Shown: piece by piece, positions 7,138 through 14,261 of the stretch
How positions within the stretch are numbered: the first letter of the stretch is position 1
Layout: each line of letters starts with the position of its first letter
Assembly (NCBI GenBank): GCA_045649205.1
Contig: JAZRPJ010000083.1
Coordinates: 1 to 14,463, forward strand
DNA: 14,463 bases
Source of the DNA: Flemingiibacterium sp045649205
GTDB lineage: Bacteria; Bacillota; Clostridia; Oscillospirales; CAG-272
Direction of reading: 5' to 3'
The notes under the pieces: model-generated
What the model was told of the DNA's origin: nothing
The model's database searches: none
What the model saw: only the letters and a program-made list of their open reading frames with translations
Program-made: the position numbers and the translations under genes

Positions 7138-8067
7138 ATGCCAGATAAACCTACCGTATCCCGTCCCGGACGTCTTCCTTTTTACGAAACTCCGTCCACT
7201 GGAATCGTCCCTTTCCGCGCTTCTTACAAATCCCACTTGGATTTTGGTGACCATTGGCACAGTGAGCTGGAGATCTTCTACATGATGTCCGGAAACGGCA
7301 GTGTTACTGTTTTTATTGAAGGCACGCCTTACTGCCTGTCGGAAAGAGATATGCTGATCATCCCCAGCACCTCTGTACACCGTATTGAGGTTTCGGATAA
7401 GGGAAATAAGGTTCTTCGTCTTGACATAGGATATCCATTGCTGGGTGAAAATTTCCGTCCCTTCACGGAACGGCGTTTTGTGGATCTGTTTCATTCTTTT
7501 TCAAATGAAACTTCATCGGAGCTAAGCAAGATCGAGCCGCTCTTTCACGCCATAAGTCGGGAAAAGCTTGCCATGAGCGAAGAGCATCAGGACGACACCG
7601 ATATTGAAACGGTAATAAGCCGTATGCGTGTTTCATCCTATCTCATACGAATTGCCGCCGCGCTGCTGGAGGCACTGCCTTCCGTGGCTCTTCCCAATTC
7701 CTCCTCCAAAAATCGGCACGCCCTTCAAACCATACAGTCCGTAGTTTTTTACATTAACAGTCATTATCAAGAGCCGATCACCCTCGGAAAAGCAGCTGAT
7801 ATGGCAGGATACGAGAAGACCCATTTCTGTCAACTGTTCAAGGAATTTACCGGCTCAACTTTTTATCAGTATCTGACCAACCGCCGACTGGAGGCAGCTC
7901 TCCCACTGCTTCGGGAAACTGCGTTTCCCATTTCATCCATCGCCCAGTCGGTGGGTATTCCCAACAATAAGACTTTTGCCAGACTTATACGCGAGCAGTA
8001 CGGCATATCCCCCAAAGGGATCCGCAAGGGAATAACCGATGCATCCGCAGAAGCAGACGAGAATTGA
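7138..8067 (+). CDS. AraC-family regulator next to the serine hydrolase
   Basis: An intact 309-residue AraC/XylS protein. The N-terminal cupin sensor shows GIVPFRASYKSHLDFGDHWHSELEIFYMMSGNGSVTVFIEG and ERDMLIIPSTSVHRIEV, with the HWHxELE core typical of sugar-sensing members. Helices span about residues 85-190. The C-terminal DNA-binding domain covers about 200-300: VVFYINSHYQEPITLGKAADMAGYEKTHFCQLFKEFTGSTFYQYLTNRR and AALPLLRETAFPISSIAQSVGIPNNKTFARLIREQYGISPKGIRK. It is divergent from the hydrolase across a 248-base gap that holds both promoters and a candidate operator, so it most likely controls the hydrolase and itself. It is convergent with the GH36 remnant and would originally have shared the palindromic terminator downstream with it. 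The ligand is unknown. Confidence 0.9.
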   Translation: MPDKPTVSRPGRLPFYETPSTGIVPFRASYKSHLDFGDHWHSELEIFYMMSGNGSVTVFIEGTPYCLSERDMLIIPSTSVHRIEVSDKGNKVLRLDIGYPLLGENFRPFTERRFVDLFHSFSNETSSELSKIEPLFHAISREKLAMSEEHQDDTDIETVISRMRVSSYLIRIAAALLEALPSVALPNSSSKNRHALQTIQSVVFYINSHYQEPITLGKAADMAGYEKTHFCQLFKEFTGSTFYQYLTNRRLEAALPLLRETAFPISSIAQSVGIPNNKTFARLIREQYGISPKGIRKGITDASAEADEN

Positions 8068-8090
8068 TACAATACAGCAAGGAGCTGTTG

Positions 8091-8424
8091 AGCTTGTCGA
8101 AAAAGTTGTTTCAAAAAACTGCATTTGTCATTTTAGAAAAAAGTGAAACCGTTAAAGAGACTCTCCCGTTTGCAATACCGCAAAAGCGGTATTGCTGGAG
8201 AGAATGTGGCAGCCAACGGCTGACGGAGAGGGTTTTAGCAAATATTCGCCCTCTCAGTCGCCTACGGCGCCAGCTCTCACTGCGGTTCGGTCACGTTGCG
8301 GCTCTGACTGCCACCGGCAGTCATTCACTAACGCACCGCCGCTTCGCTACCCCAGTGGGGGGGCCTTATTCATTTGTGCAGCTTTTTATAATTGCTCTTT
8401 TGTAAGATGTTTTTCGACAGTTTG
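8091..8424. mobile_element. MITE-like non-coding repeat with terminal inverted repeats
   Basis: This 334-base stretch fills the gap between the AraC gene and the GH36 remnant and holds no credible gene. Its ends are inverted: TGTCGAAAAA close to the left end and TTTTTCGACA close to the right end. It is flanked by an 11-base direct repeat, AGGAGCTGTTG, at 8080-8090 and 8425-8435, as expected of a target duplication. Inside are several hairpins: GCAATACCGC/GCGGTATTGC with an AAAA loop (8172-8195), GACTGCC/GGCAGTC (8306-8322), CCCC/GGGG around AGT, and a CGCC-TAC-GGCG type stem. This style of GC-rich structured repeat is common between genes in gut Clostridia, which is recollection and not a search result. 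With no transposase of its own, it would have moved in trans. Confidence 0.6.
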
Positions 8425-8425
8425 A

Positions 8426-8455
8426 GGAGCTGTTGCACTTAAGTGCAACAGCTCC
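8426..8455. terminator. Perfect palindrome, bidirectional terminator
   Basis: A 30-base sequence with 15-base arms (GGAGCTGTTGCACTT and its exact reverse complement) starts one base beyond the GH36 stop codon at 8457-8459. It lies between two convergent genes and would serve both. The direct repeat at 8080-8090 copies its first ten bases plus one flanking base, which suggests that the neighbouring MITE-like repeat inserted here. Confidence 0.7.
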
Positions 8456-8456
8456 C

Positions 8457-9228
8457 TTACTTTGCCTCAATGAGAACAGCCATGTTGGCGCGAGGAAATA
8501 TAACATCGATACCGTCCGCAGTCTTTGTAACCGCACAGTCAGAAGATGACGGATACAGCACCTTTACATCGCTTATATTCCCCATGGGAATATGGAGTGC
8601 ATATGGTGCAGGCTCATAGGAGTATACAGCCATGCGGATGCGCTCACTGCATCGCTGAGCGCTGACGAAGTGGCTATCTCCGTGCCGTGGCAGACCTATG
8701 GGGAAGAATGGACGCGATGACGGTGTATCTGCGCGCAGGGCTTTGTACACCGCAATACCCTCTTTTACAAGGGCATATTCATCATCGTTAAGTGCCCATA
8801 CTTCGCCGCTCATGTGGATACGCTGAAGCATGGCGTTTATCATATTTACCGCCACCCCATCGCAGCCGCATCCTTTAACGGGATATGACCAAACCGCCGA
8901 CTGCTCGGGGATAACACCCGTCACCGAAGCCGCCGAAATATATGCGTTTCTCCTGATCGCTTGTGGACTGGATATGACTGTGAGCAAGTGACATATACTC
9001 CATTCTCATACCGCCGCTTGAGCAGTTTTCGAGGATCAGATCGGGATATTTAGCCGTAACCTCGTCGATAAAATCCATGTATGCCCGGTTGTGGGCAAGA
9101 AGTCCGTCGCCGAAACTGTCGGCATCGACCTCTGTACCAAGTCCCCCGTCGATATTGTAGTCAACCTTGATGTATCCCACGCCGTATTTTAAAACTTCTT
9201 TTAATCCTACTAACATAATTATAACCAT
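8457..9228 (-). pseudogene. GH36 alpha-galactosidase, truncated and frameshifted
   Basis: The remnant of an enzyme that releases terminal alpha-galactose. Catalytic-barrel motifs remain: KYGVGYIKVDYN, where the Asp matches the GH36 nucleophile, and LILENCSSGGMRMEYMSLAHSHIQSTSDQ, where the Asp of SDQ matches the acid/base. Right after SDQ the frame breaks at about 8955-8962. The sequence goes on in another frame from RRNAYISAASVTGVIPEQSAVWSYPVKG through the end of the barrel and the C-terminal beta domain to the stop at 8457. A few residues (an EDY-type link is usual) are missing at the join, so this is a small deletion and not programmed slippage. The N-terminal beta-sandwich and the start of the barrel, several hundred residues, are gone. 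The first codons before YGVGY (TTA, GTA, AAA-rich) are far more AT-rich than the rest and are probably foreign, so the break is near 9190. Full-length members have about 700 residues; here about 255 codons remain. Confidence 0.87.
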
Positions 9229-9246
9229 TCCTTTCTAACGGTTTAG

Positions 9247-9305
9247 AAGTTTTGTGGCGGTTTTAGTTAGGAAATTCACGTCTGCGCCGTGAAAGCCACA
9301 AACTT
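9247..9305. other. Nested inverted repeat upstream of the GH36 remnant
   Basis: An outer pair, TTTGTGGC (9251-9258) and GCCACAAA (9295-9302), extends outward with one bulge. It encloses an inner pair, TTCACG (9275-9280) and CGTGAA (9288-9293). The segment lies in the 108-base gap between the fucose-isomerase-like gene and the GH36 remnant. It could be RNA structure in the leader, a recombination scar, or part of a repeat. I cannot assign it to a known class. Confidence 0.4.
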
Positions 9306-9308
9306 GTT

Positions 9309-9335
9309 AGTCTGAAAACGACTCGTTTTAAGTCT
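9309..9335. terminator. Palindrome after the fucose-isomerase-like gene, possible terminator
   Basis: AAAACGA and TCGTTTT flank a single central base, and the arms extend to 13 bases with two mismatches. It begins directly after the stop codon of the gene at 9337. The near-zero loop and lack of a clear T tract make termination uncertain. Confidence 0.4.
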
Positions 9336-9336
9336 T

Positions 9337-10323
9337 TTACCCCTCAATATCAATAATTTCATAACCGAGATATGTTCCGAAGGCTTCCTCGAGAACATAC
9401 TTCATATGTCCGACACCAACCGTGGTGTGATGCTTGAAGCCACCCTTTGCAAGACGAAGAAGCTTGTTCTGAAGATCCGGAATTTCCGCAACGCCGCCGC
9501 ATCCGAAAAAGGCATCTTCGATCACGTCATCGGTGAATCTTGCCTCGCTTGCGTATACCTTGAGCTTGCCATCCTCGGTAAAGCCGTTGGAGAAGGTCAT
9601 ATCAAACGCGGCAATTCTTCCCTCGTTTGTGCCCCAACCGCTGCCGGGGTCGCCCTTTGCGAACATTTTGTGTTCGGTAACAATACCCTTGCCTGCCATA
9701 AGGCTCTGCGCCACCGGTCCGCAGTGGAAAAGGATGACCTTGTTTTCGTCATCGCCGTAGTTGTTGTTCCAGTCAAGGCAAGCTGTGGGCTTACCGCTGG
9801 CGAGCTGCATTGCACGCATGGTGATGGCACTGGTAAGGTCGATCTCGCAGGAGCATACGATCCCTCTGTCGTTAAGCTCGGAAATCAGCACGCAAGGACA
9901 AACACGGAGGATCGTTTCCATCTCGTTCCAGCATTTGAGCGTAATTGCATCGAGATGGTACTCCTCTATGTATTCGTCGATCACAACGGAAATTTTCGCA
10001 AGCATAAGCTTGTTTTTTTCGGGCACTTTTGTGAAGTCGGTATAATTTTCAAGTGCCTTTATTTTTGCAAGCACTGCCGCATCGTCGTCCGATTTCGCCT
10101 GAACCTTGAAAATCAGCTCGGAAAGGTCGAAGCTTTCAACATTGATGCCGTATCTCTGCAAGGTCACCTCATCAAAGCGAACTGTCTTGAAAGCCGTGGT
10201 TCTCGCACCGATGCATCCGAGGTTGAAGCGCTTCATGCCCTTTACCACGCGGCAGATCGCAGTAAAATCATCAAGATTCTGACGGAAAGCGTCGGAAAGC
10301 GGATGCACTACATGGGGCTTCAT
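9337..10323 (-). pseudogene. Fucose/arabinose isomerase-like protein, N-terminus missing
   Basis: The C-terminal two thirds of a protein of the L-fucose isomerase-like family (COG2407 type), which interconvert aldoses and ketoses with a metal ion. It begins at KPHVVHPLSDAFRQNLDDFTAICRVVKGMKRFNLGCIGART, which in full-length members lies well inside the chain. Then come DAITLKCWNEMETILRVCPCVLISELNDRGIVCSCEIDL, PTACLDWNNNYGDDENKVILFHCGPVA (Glu, Asp and His candidates for metal and catalysis) and GGFKHHTTVGVGHM near the end. About 328 residues remain of an expected 450-500. The open frame runs on to 10449, but codons beyond 10323 read through the antisense of an AraC gene and show no family match. 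ATG 10323 lies exactly at the break and lacks a convincing ribosome site. The loss of the N-terminal domain should abolish activity. Confidence 0.82.
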
Positions 10324-10849
10324 TATGCTAGGACAAATAAAAAGCGACCGAAAAAACGACTTTACAAATTTAAACAAAGACATCCCCGAATATCTTAAAG
10401 AGAAGCTTCGCGGAGCATATGACAGTCTGCCCACTATTTCTAAGCGCAAGCTCAGTTCTGCCTTTCATATTTTAGATGCCTGCGCCGGATATGAGCTTTT
10501 AAAAACCCTTTTGCAGTTTCATGACACCGCCATAGACACACAAATCAACAAATATATAAACGAAAATCTTGCGAAGCCTCTTTCAGTTACGACCCTATGC
10601 GCTGAATTTCACCTTTCACGGTATGAGATCTACAGTATCTGTAATAAATATTTTTATTGCACGCCTGCGGAATATATAAAAAAATGCAGGCTTACATACG
10701 CCTGCAAATTATTAACCACTACAGATCTTTCCATAAATGAGATCGCGGTAAGGTGCGGTATTCCCGATTACAATTATTTTTCAAAGGTTTTCAAATACAG
10801 CTACGGTATAAACCCCACCGAATATAAAAAGAAACAAAGATTGCCGTAA
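10319..10849 (+). pseudogene. AraC-family regulator with partial PocR domain, N-terminus missing
   Basis: The remaining 174 codons start inside what looks like a PocR-type ligand-binding domain: FIMLGQIKSDRKND, followed by YLKEKLRGAYDSLPTISKRKLSSAFHILDACAGYELL, which matches the end of that domain. A complete AraC DNA-binding domain follows: INKYINENLAKPLSVTTLCAEFHLSRYEIYSICNKYFYCTPAEYIKKCR and ACKLLTTTDLSINEIAVRCGIPDYNYFSKVFKYSYGINPTEYKKK. The missing part would be roughly the first 100 residues. ATG 10325 opens the frame, but there is no ribosome site or promoter, since the upstream bases are the fucose-isomerase-like gene. PocR domains are thought to bind small hydrocarbon or sugar-derived ligands. 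The gene originally stood head to head with the isomerase-like gene, whose control region has been deleted. Confidence 0.82.
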
Positions 10850-10933
10850 CTGCATATGCCGCCGTTTTAAGGCGCAGTAGATCATAAGCAATTACAGCAA
10901 TCTCATCCATCAACTATGTAATATCGGTTACTG

Positions 10934-12424
10934 TTATAAAATATCGATTTCGGCATAGCGCAGTACAACGCTTCCCTTTTTGACAACCGCACAAAGCTGC
11001 TGATAACTCTTTTCGAGGTCAAGGGTAACGGGAGCTTCGTAGAAGCATACGCCCACTCTCATGGCATCACCGAGATAGATGATCTTTTCCTCTTCGTTGA
11101 GCTTTCTGAATCCGGTAACCGGGTTGCCGTTGATGGAAATATCAAGGTCGTCAATTCGGTCGGCTCTCGTGCCGAAGATAAGGGTCGCCGGTCTTGCGGG
11201 AGCGATACCTGTCTTTATAGGAACGATATATTTCTGTCCTTTGCCAAGTCTTTTGGGGAAAGGCATCCAGCGCGAAGCCTCGTCGGGGCAGGTATCCTGG
11301 AAGGTGACTACATGGTGAAGCGGCTCTTTTATGATCTGCTCTATGGGCAAGGCTGCCGCCTCAAAAAGCTTCAGTTTATCGCCGTAGCTCTCCTCTCCGC
11401 TGTTGGGATCAATATAATGGTTGTAGAAATATATACCGTGAGGATCATCCGACACGCAGTTTGCAATATATCCCATCTTAAGGGGCGTTGTAGAAAGCAT
11501 TCTGTTATTCGTAAGTGCCTCTATGCCTGCGTAAATCTCAATATTCGGCAGGCACTCCATCCATTCCTTAAGGGGCATATCGGAGTCATGAGAGCTCCAT
11601 CTTCCCGTGGGCGTGATGGAATCCACAAGTCCTTCATCGTTATAAGCCTGCACATCAAAGCCATAACCCAAATTATCCTCAATACTGCGGCAAAGGCGCA
11701 GGGAAATATCTATCTTGTGTCCGCGCTTTTTTTCGTACTTTTCAACGGTCTTTTTAACTGATCTTAAAAATTCGGTCATAATAGGGGTGTAGTCCTTGCC
11801 GCTCTGATAGTCGAAGCAGGTCATCTCACGCTGAAAATCGAGCTCAAGTCCGGGAGTATCATATCTTCCAAGCTGTTCATCAATATAGTCAAGCATCTTC
11901 GCTCTTACTTCCTTATGGGAATAATCGAAGCAGTAGCGGTAATATCCGTACTTTGAGCCGACCATCCAGCCCTTTTCCCTGGCTTCATAGAAGAAATCGC
12001 TTCGCAGGAAGCAGGCATCATCATCGGGACAGTGGCAGTCGTTCATTCTGATGGACAACCAGCCTTTCATCCCCTTCTCGGCGCATCTTCTGAACCAAAC
12101 ATCATAGGGATCTATTCCGCACTCTACATTGAGGCGATAAATCGATTTGTAATAATCGCGGTAGTCTACCTCTACTCCGTTTTCGATTTTTTGCTCGTAT
12201 TTTGCTCTGTAGTCGCTGATCACTTTCGAATCAACAGCAGAGTACTGGCAGAAAACATTGAGAGCAACGTCAGTAACTCCGTGTCCTGCGTAAACGTCCA
12301 CAAAGGGATACAGATCTGCCTCGGTCACATTTTCGGACTCTGCTACCCTGTCGAGGAAGGGCTTTGTCACACTGTTTATATCAATATTAACAAGTACTCT
12401 TCTTAATTTTTTATTATGCTCCAT
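10934..12424 (-). CDS. Putative TIM-barrel glycoside hydrolase-like protein
   Basis: An intact 496-residue cytoplasmic protein (no signal peptide). I do not recognise an exact family. The pattern resembles glycosidase-like TIM barrels of the GHL10/DUF187 kind: GWLSIRMNDCHCPDD (about 121-135), YDTPGLELDFQREMTCF (188-204, with E194, D196 and E200 as candidate acids at the end of a strand), ISLRLCRSIEDNLGYGFDVQAYNDEGLVDSITPTGRW (240-276), and a C-terminal beta domain from about residue 400 (KYIVPIKTGIAPARPATLIFGT, DLDISINGNPV, VCFYEAPVTLDL). The start ATG 12424 follows GGAGGTG at five bases, with a strong promoter upstream. It is divergent from the GH30 pseudogene and convergent with the truncated PocR-type AraC gene. 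No frame damage is visible. Cytoplasmic location suggests action on imported oligosaccharides. The enzymatic role is inferred from fold resemblance only. Confidence 0.65.
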   Translation of the reverse strand: MEHNKKLRRVLVNIDINSVTKPFLDRVAESENVTEADLYPFVDVYAGHGVTDVALNVFCQYSAVDSKVISDYRAKYEQKIENGVEVDYRDYYKSIYRLNVECGIDPYDVWFRRCAEKGMKGWLSIRMNDCHCPDDDACFLRSDFFYEAREKGWMVGSKYGYYRYCFDYSHKEVRAKMLDYIDEQLGRYDTPGLELDFQREMTCFDYQSGKDYTPIMTEFLRSVKKTVEKYEKKRGHKIDISLRLCRSIEDNLGYGFDVQAYNDEGLVDSITPTGRWSSHDSDMPLKEWMECLPNIEIYAGIEALTNNRMLSTTPLKMGYIANCVSDDPHGIYFYNHYIDPNSGEESYGDKLKLFEAAALPIEQIIKEPLHHVVTFQDTCPDEASRWMPFPKRLGKGQKYIVPIKTGIAPARPATLIFGTRADRIDDLDISINGNPVTGFRKLNEEEKIIYLGDAMRVGVCFYEAPVTLDLEKSYQQLCAVVKKGSVVLRYAEIDIL

Positions 12425-12447
12425 ATCTACACCTCCGTGTTTTTATT

Positions 12448-12476
12448 ATTGTATCATAATAAATGATTTTTGTCAA
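12448..12476 (-). promoter_or_regulatory. Promoter of the TIM-barrel protein gene
   Basis: Read leftwards, TTGACA (12471-12476), 17 bases, then TACAAT (12448-12453): near-perfect sigma-A boxes, 23 bases before the start codon, with a GGAGGTG ribosome site between. Confidence 0.8.
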
Positions 12477-12506
12477 TGCCGCATCAGGTCATCTTAATGC
12501 TAAATA

Positions 12507-12534
12507 TTGACTTTTTCTTCCGCTGTGCTATAAT
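12507..12534 (+). promoter_or_regulatory. Promoter of the GH30 pseudogene
   Basis: TTGACT (12507-12512), 16 bases, then a perfect TATAAT (12529-12534). GGGGAG (12552-12557) follows as the ribosome site eight bases before ATG 12566. Both expression signals are still intact although the gene is dead. Confidence 0.8.
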
Positions 12535-12565
12535 GATATCGAAATCAATATGGGGAGATCAACGT

Positions 12566-13527
12566 ATGAAAATTTTTACATCTGTTCCATCGATGAACCT
12601 CTATTTTGAGGAAGCGTACATCAAAGCAGGCAACGTTCCCGAAATCACCGAAGCAGGTGTCATTAATGTTTTTGATGAGATCGAATATCAAAGTGTTATT
12701 GGATTTGGCGGAGCTTTTACGTAATCGTCAGCATATAATTATTCCCTTCTTTCCGGCGTGTAGAAAAAGCTCTTTATGGAGCGCTATTTTTCCCGTGCAA
12801 AGGGCATTGGCTATAATTTTGGAAGAACGCACATCAATTCCTGCGACTTTTCTCTTGATACTTATACATATATTGAGAAGGGAGATAAGGAGCTAAAAAC
12901 CTTTTCTGTCGAACGTGATCGGAAATATATCATTCCCTTTATCAAAGATGCCCTTTCGTACTGTGAGGATGAGATGATCCTTTTTCCTTCGCCCTGAAGT
13001 CCGCCTGCCTTTATGAAGGATAATGAAAGTGCTGTTCGTGGCGGTTCCTTAAAGGAAGAGTATAAAGAGATCTGGGCAAAATATTATGCCAAGTATATTA
13101 AGGCACTGGCAGAGGAGGGCATCACAATTCCCGCCATCTCGGTTCAAAATGAGCCAATCGCAAAGCAGTCCTGGGAAAGCTGCTGTTATTCACCCGAGGA
13201 TGAAAGAGATTTCATCGAAAAATATTTATCCCCCGTTCTCGAAAGCGAGGGACTCTCACATATCAAGATCATTATTTGGGATCACAACAAAGAGCGTGTT
13301 TACGACCGCACAAAGAAGATCTTTACATCAAAGGCTGTTAAGGATCGCGTCTGGGCAGTTGGACATCACTGGTATTCGGGCGATCATTTTGAAGGGCTTC
13401 GACTTGTGCATGAGCAATTCGGCAAGGTTCTGATCAGTACGGAAAACTGCGGCTCCATAGACGAAGACCCCATAACGTTAGCCGAGCGATACGGCAAGGA
13501 GCTTTGCGGGGATTTCGGAAACTTCAC
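12566..13527 (+). pseudogene. GH30 glycosidase with three in-frame stops and no C-terminus
   Basis: Family members are retaining beta-glycosidases (beta-glucosidase, glucosylceramidase, xylanase and others). The matches read in one uninterrupted frame: FDEIEYQSVIGFGGAFT, GIGYNFGRTHINSCDFS, SPPAFMKDN, ISVQNEP (acid/base Glu at codon 196, bases 13151-13153), WAVGHHWYSGDHFEGL and VLISTENCGSI (nucleophile Glu at codon 293, bases 13442-13444). Three codons have become stops by single-base changes: TAA at 12722 (expected Glu), TAG at 12761 (expected Glu) and TGA at 12995, where the near-invariant SPWSPPA motif needs Trp. After GDFGNFT, at about 13527, homology ends abruptly, before the usual GWIDWN region, so the last strand of the barrel and the C-terminal beta domain are gone. 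The frame is otherwise intact, which indicates recent loss. No signal peptide, so probably cytoplasmic when alive. Confidence 0.9.
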
Positions 13528-13547
13528 TCCGCTGGTGGTTGTCTTGA

Positions 13548-13587
13548 CAAAACAAAACGGAGTCCAAATGGACTCCGTTTGCTTTTG
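13548..13587. terminator. Terminator between the GH30 remnant and the lipoprotein gene
   Basis: AAACGGAGTCC (13555-13565) and GGACTCCGTTT (13570-13580) pair perfectly around AAAT. The stem extends to 18 bases with two mismatches. Read leftwards, the hairpin is followed by T-rich sequence, so it fits best as the terminator of the lipoprotein gene at 13666-14106; it can also stop transcription from the left. Confidence 0.8.
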
Positions 13588-13665
13588 AGTTACCCCAACA
13601 ATTTCAAACCCTATTTATATTCACAGTACATAATTCTTTAGTGACAAGGTATATTTTTATTTGCG

Positions 13666-14106
13666 TTATGGCAAAGGAATTTCTTCTTCGGACAATTCCG
13701 TTTGCACGCGCATCATAGTTATTTCGGTTGGGAGAGAGGTAGTTTGACCATTGGTCAGCTTAAAGCAAGTCTCGTTTACAAGCTCAACATCCCAAAATCC
13801 GATTGCCGAATGATGCTCTTGCACGCCGGAAGAAACCGCCTCCATATCTCTGACGGACATTTGTGTCAAATAGTTTTGATGCCACCATACATAGTACGTA
13901 GTCTTCTTTTCTCCGTAATCGATAACCATCAAATCGTCATCGTCACAGATATACAATTCAATACTTAATTCTTCACAATCCCCTACCCATTTTGTCATCT
14001 GTTGTTGAGTGGGATGACATTTTTCAAATTTAGTTATAGAACTACAAGACGTTAATGAAACTAAAAATAGTAGGCAAATCGCTAATGCAATGATTTTCTT
14101 CATCAT
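13666..14106 (-). CDS. Small predicted lipoprotein of unknown function
   Basis: A 146-residue exported protein. The N-terminus MMKKIIALAICLLFLVSLTSC is a type II signal peptide: two Lys, a hydrophobic core and the lipobox LTSC with the acylated Cys at residue 21. The mature part is acidic, with ICDDDDLMVIDYGEKKTTYYVWWHQNYLTQMSVRDMEAVSSGVQ, and shows no domain I recognise. The start ATG 14106 is chosen because AAGGAAG lies seven bases upstream and the signal peptide begins there. The open frame reaches 14307, but the extra residues cross the promoter and a terminator. It is a monocistronic gene between the rRNA/tRNA cluster and the GH30 remnant. By its place and intact state it belongs to the stable chromosome more than to the decaying region. 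Confidence 0.8.
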   Translation of the reverse strand: MMKKIIALAICLLFLVSLTSCSSITKFEKCHPTQQQMTKWVGDCEELSIELYICDDDDLMVIDYGEKKTTYYVWWHQNYLTQMSVRDMEAVSSGVQEHHSAIGFWDVELVNETCFKLTNGQTTSLPTEITMMRVQTELSEEEIPLP

Positions 14107-14146
14107 TCTTACACTTCCTTTTGAATATTCTTTTGCTTTCAGTGTG

Positions 14147-14175
14147 ATTTTATCATAAAGCTTTTCCTTTGTCAA
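14147..14175 (-). promoter_or_regulatory. Promoter of the lipoprotein gene
   Basis: Read leftwards, TTGACA (14170-14175), a 17-base spacer and TAAAAT (14147-14152), about 40 bases before the start codon. This supports the short start at 14106. Confidence 0.82.
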
Positions 14176-14261
14176 GACGATTTCATTTGGTGGCAGGTTC
14201 GAGACCAAAAGGCCGGGGAAAAGGTGCAATGGTGAAAGGGGGTTGTTTTTTACCCCTAAAA

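Noticed and set aside
8172..8345. CRISPR-like array or riboswitch
   Set aside because: The hairpins differ in sequence and there is no regular repeat-spacer spacing. The segment lies between two convergent genes, where a riboswitch would control nothing.
8064..8425. Short open frames in the MITE-like repeat
   Set aside because: They consist of hairpin arms translated into low-complexity residues, with no ribosome site. The segment is better described as a structured repeat.
8457..9228. Programmed frameshift in the GH36 gene
   Set aside because: Conserved residues are missing at the join and the N-terminal half of the protein is absent, so a shift would not give a working enzyme. No slippery site was seen.
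9406..10398. Long plus-strand open frame of 330 codons opposite the isomerase-like gene
   Set aside because: It is the antisense of a recognisable protein, has no family resemblance and no ribosome site, and it crosses the junction into the AraC gene.
12722..12997. Stop-codon recoding (for example TGA read as Trp) in the GH30 gene
   Set aside because: All three stop types interrupt the gene, other genes in the window use TGG for Trp and TAA/TGA as normal stops, and the gene is also truncated at its 3' end. Pseudogene decay explains it better.
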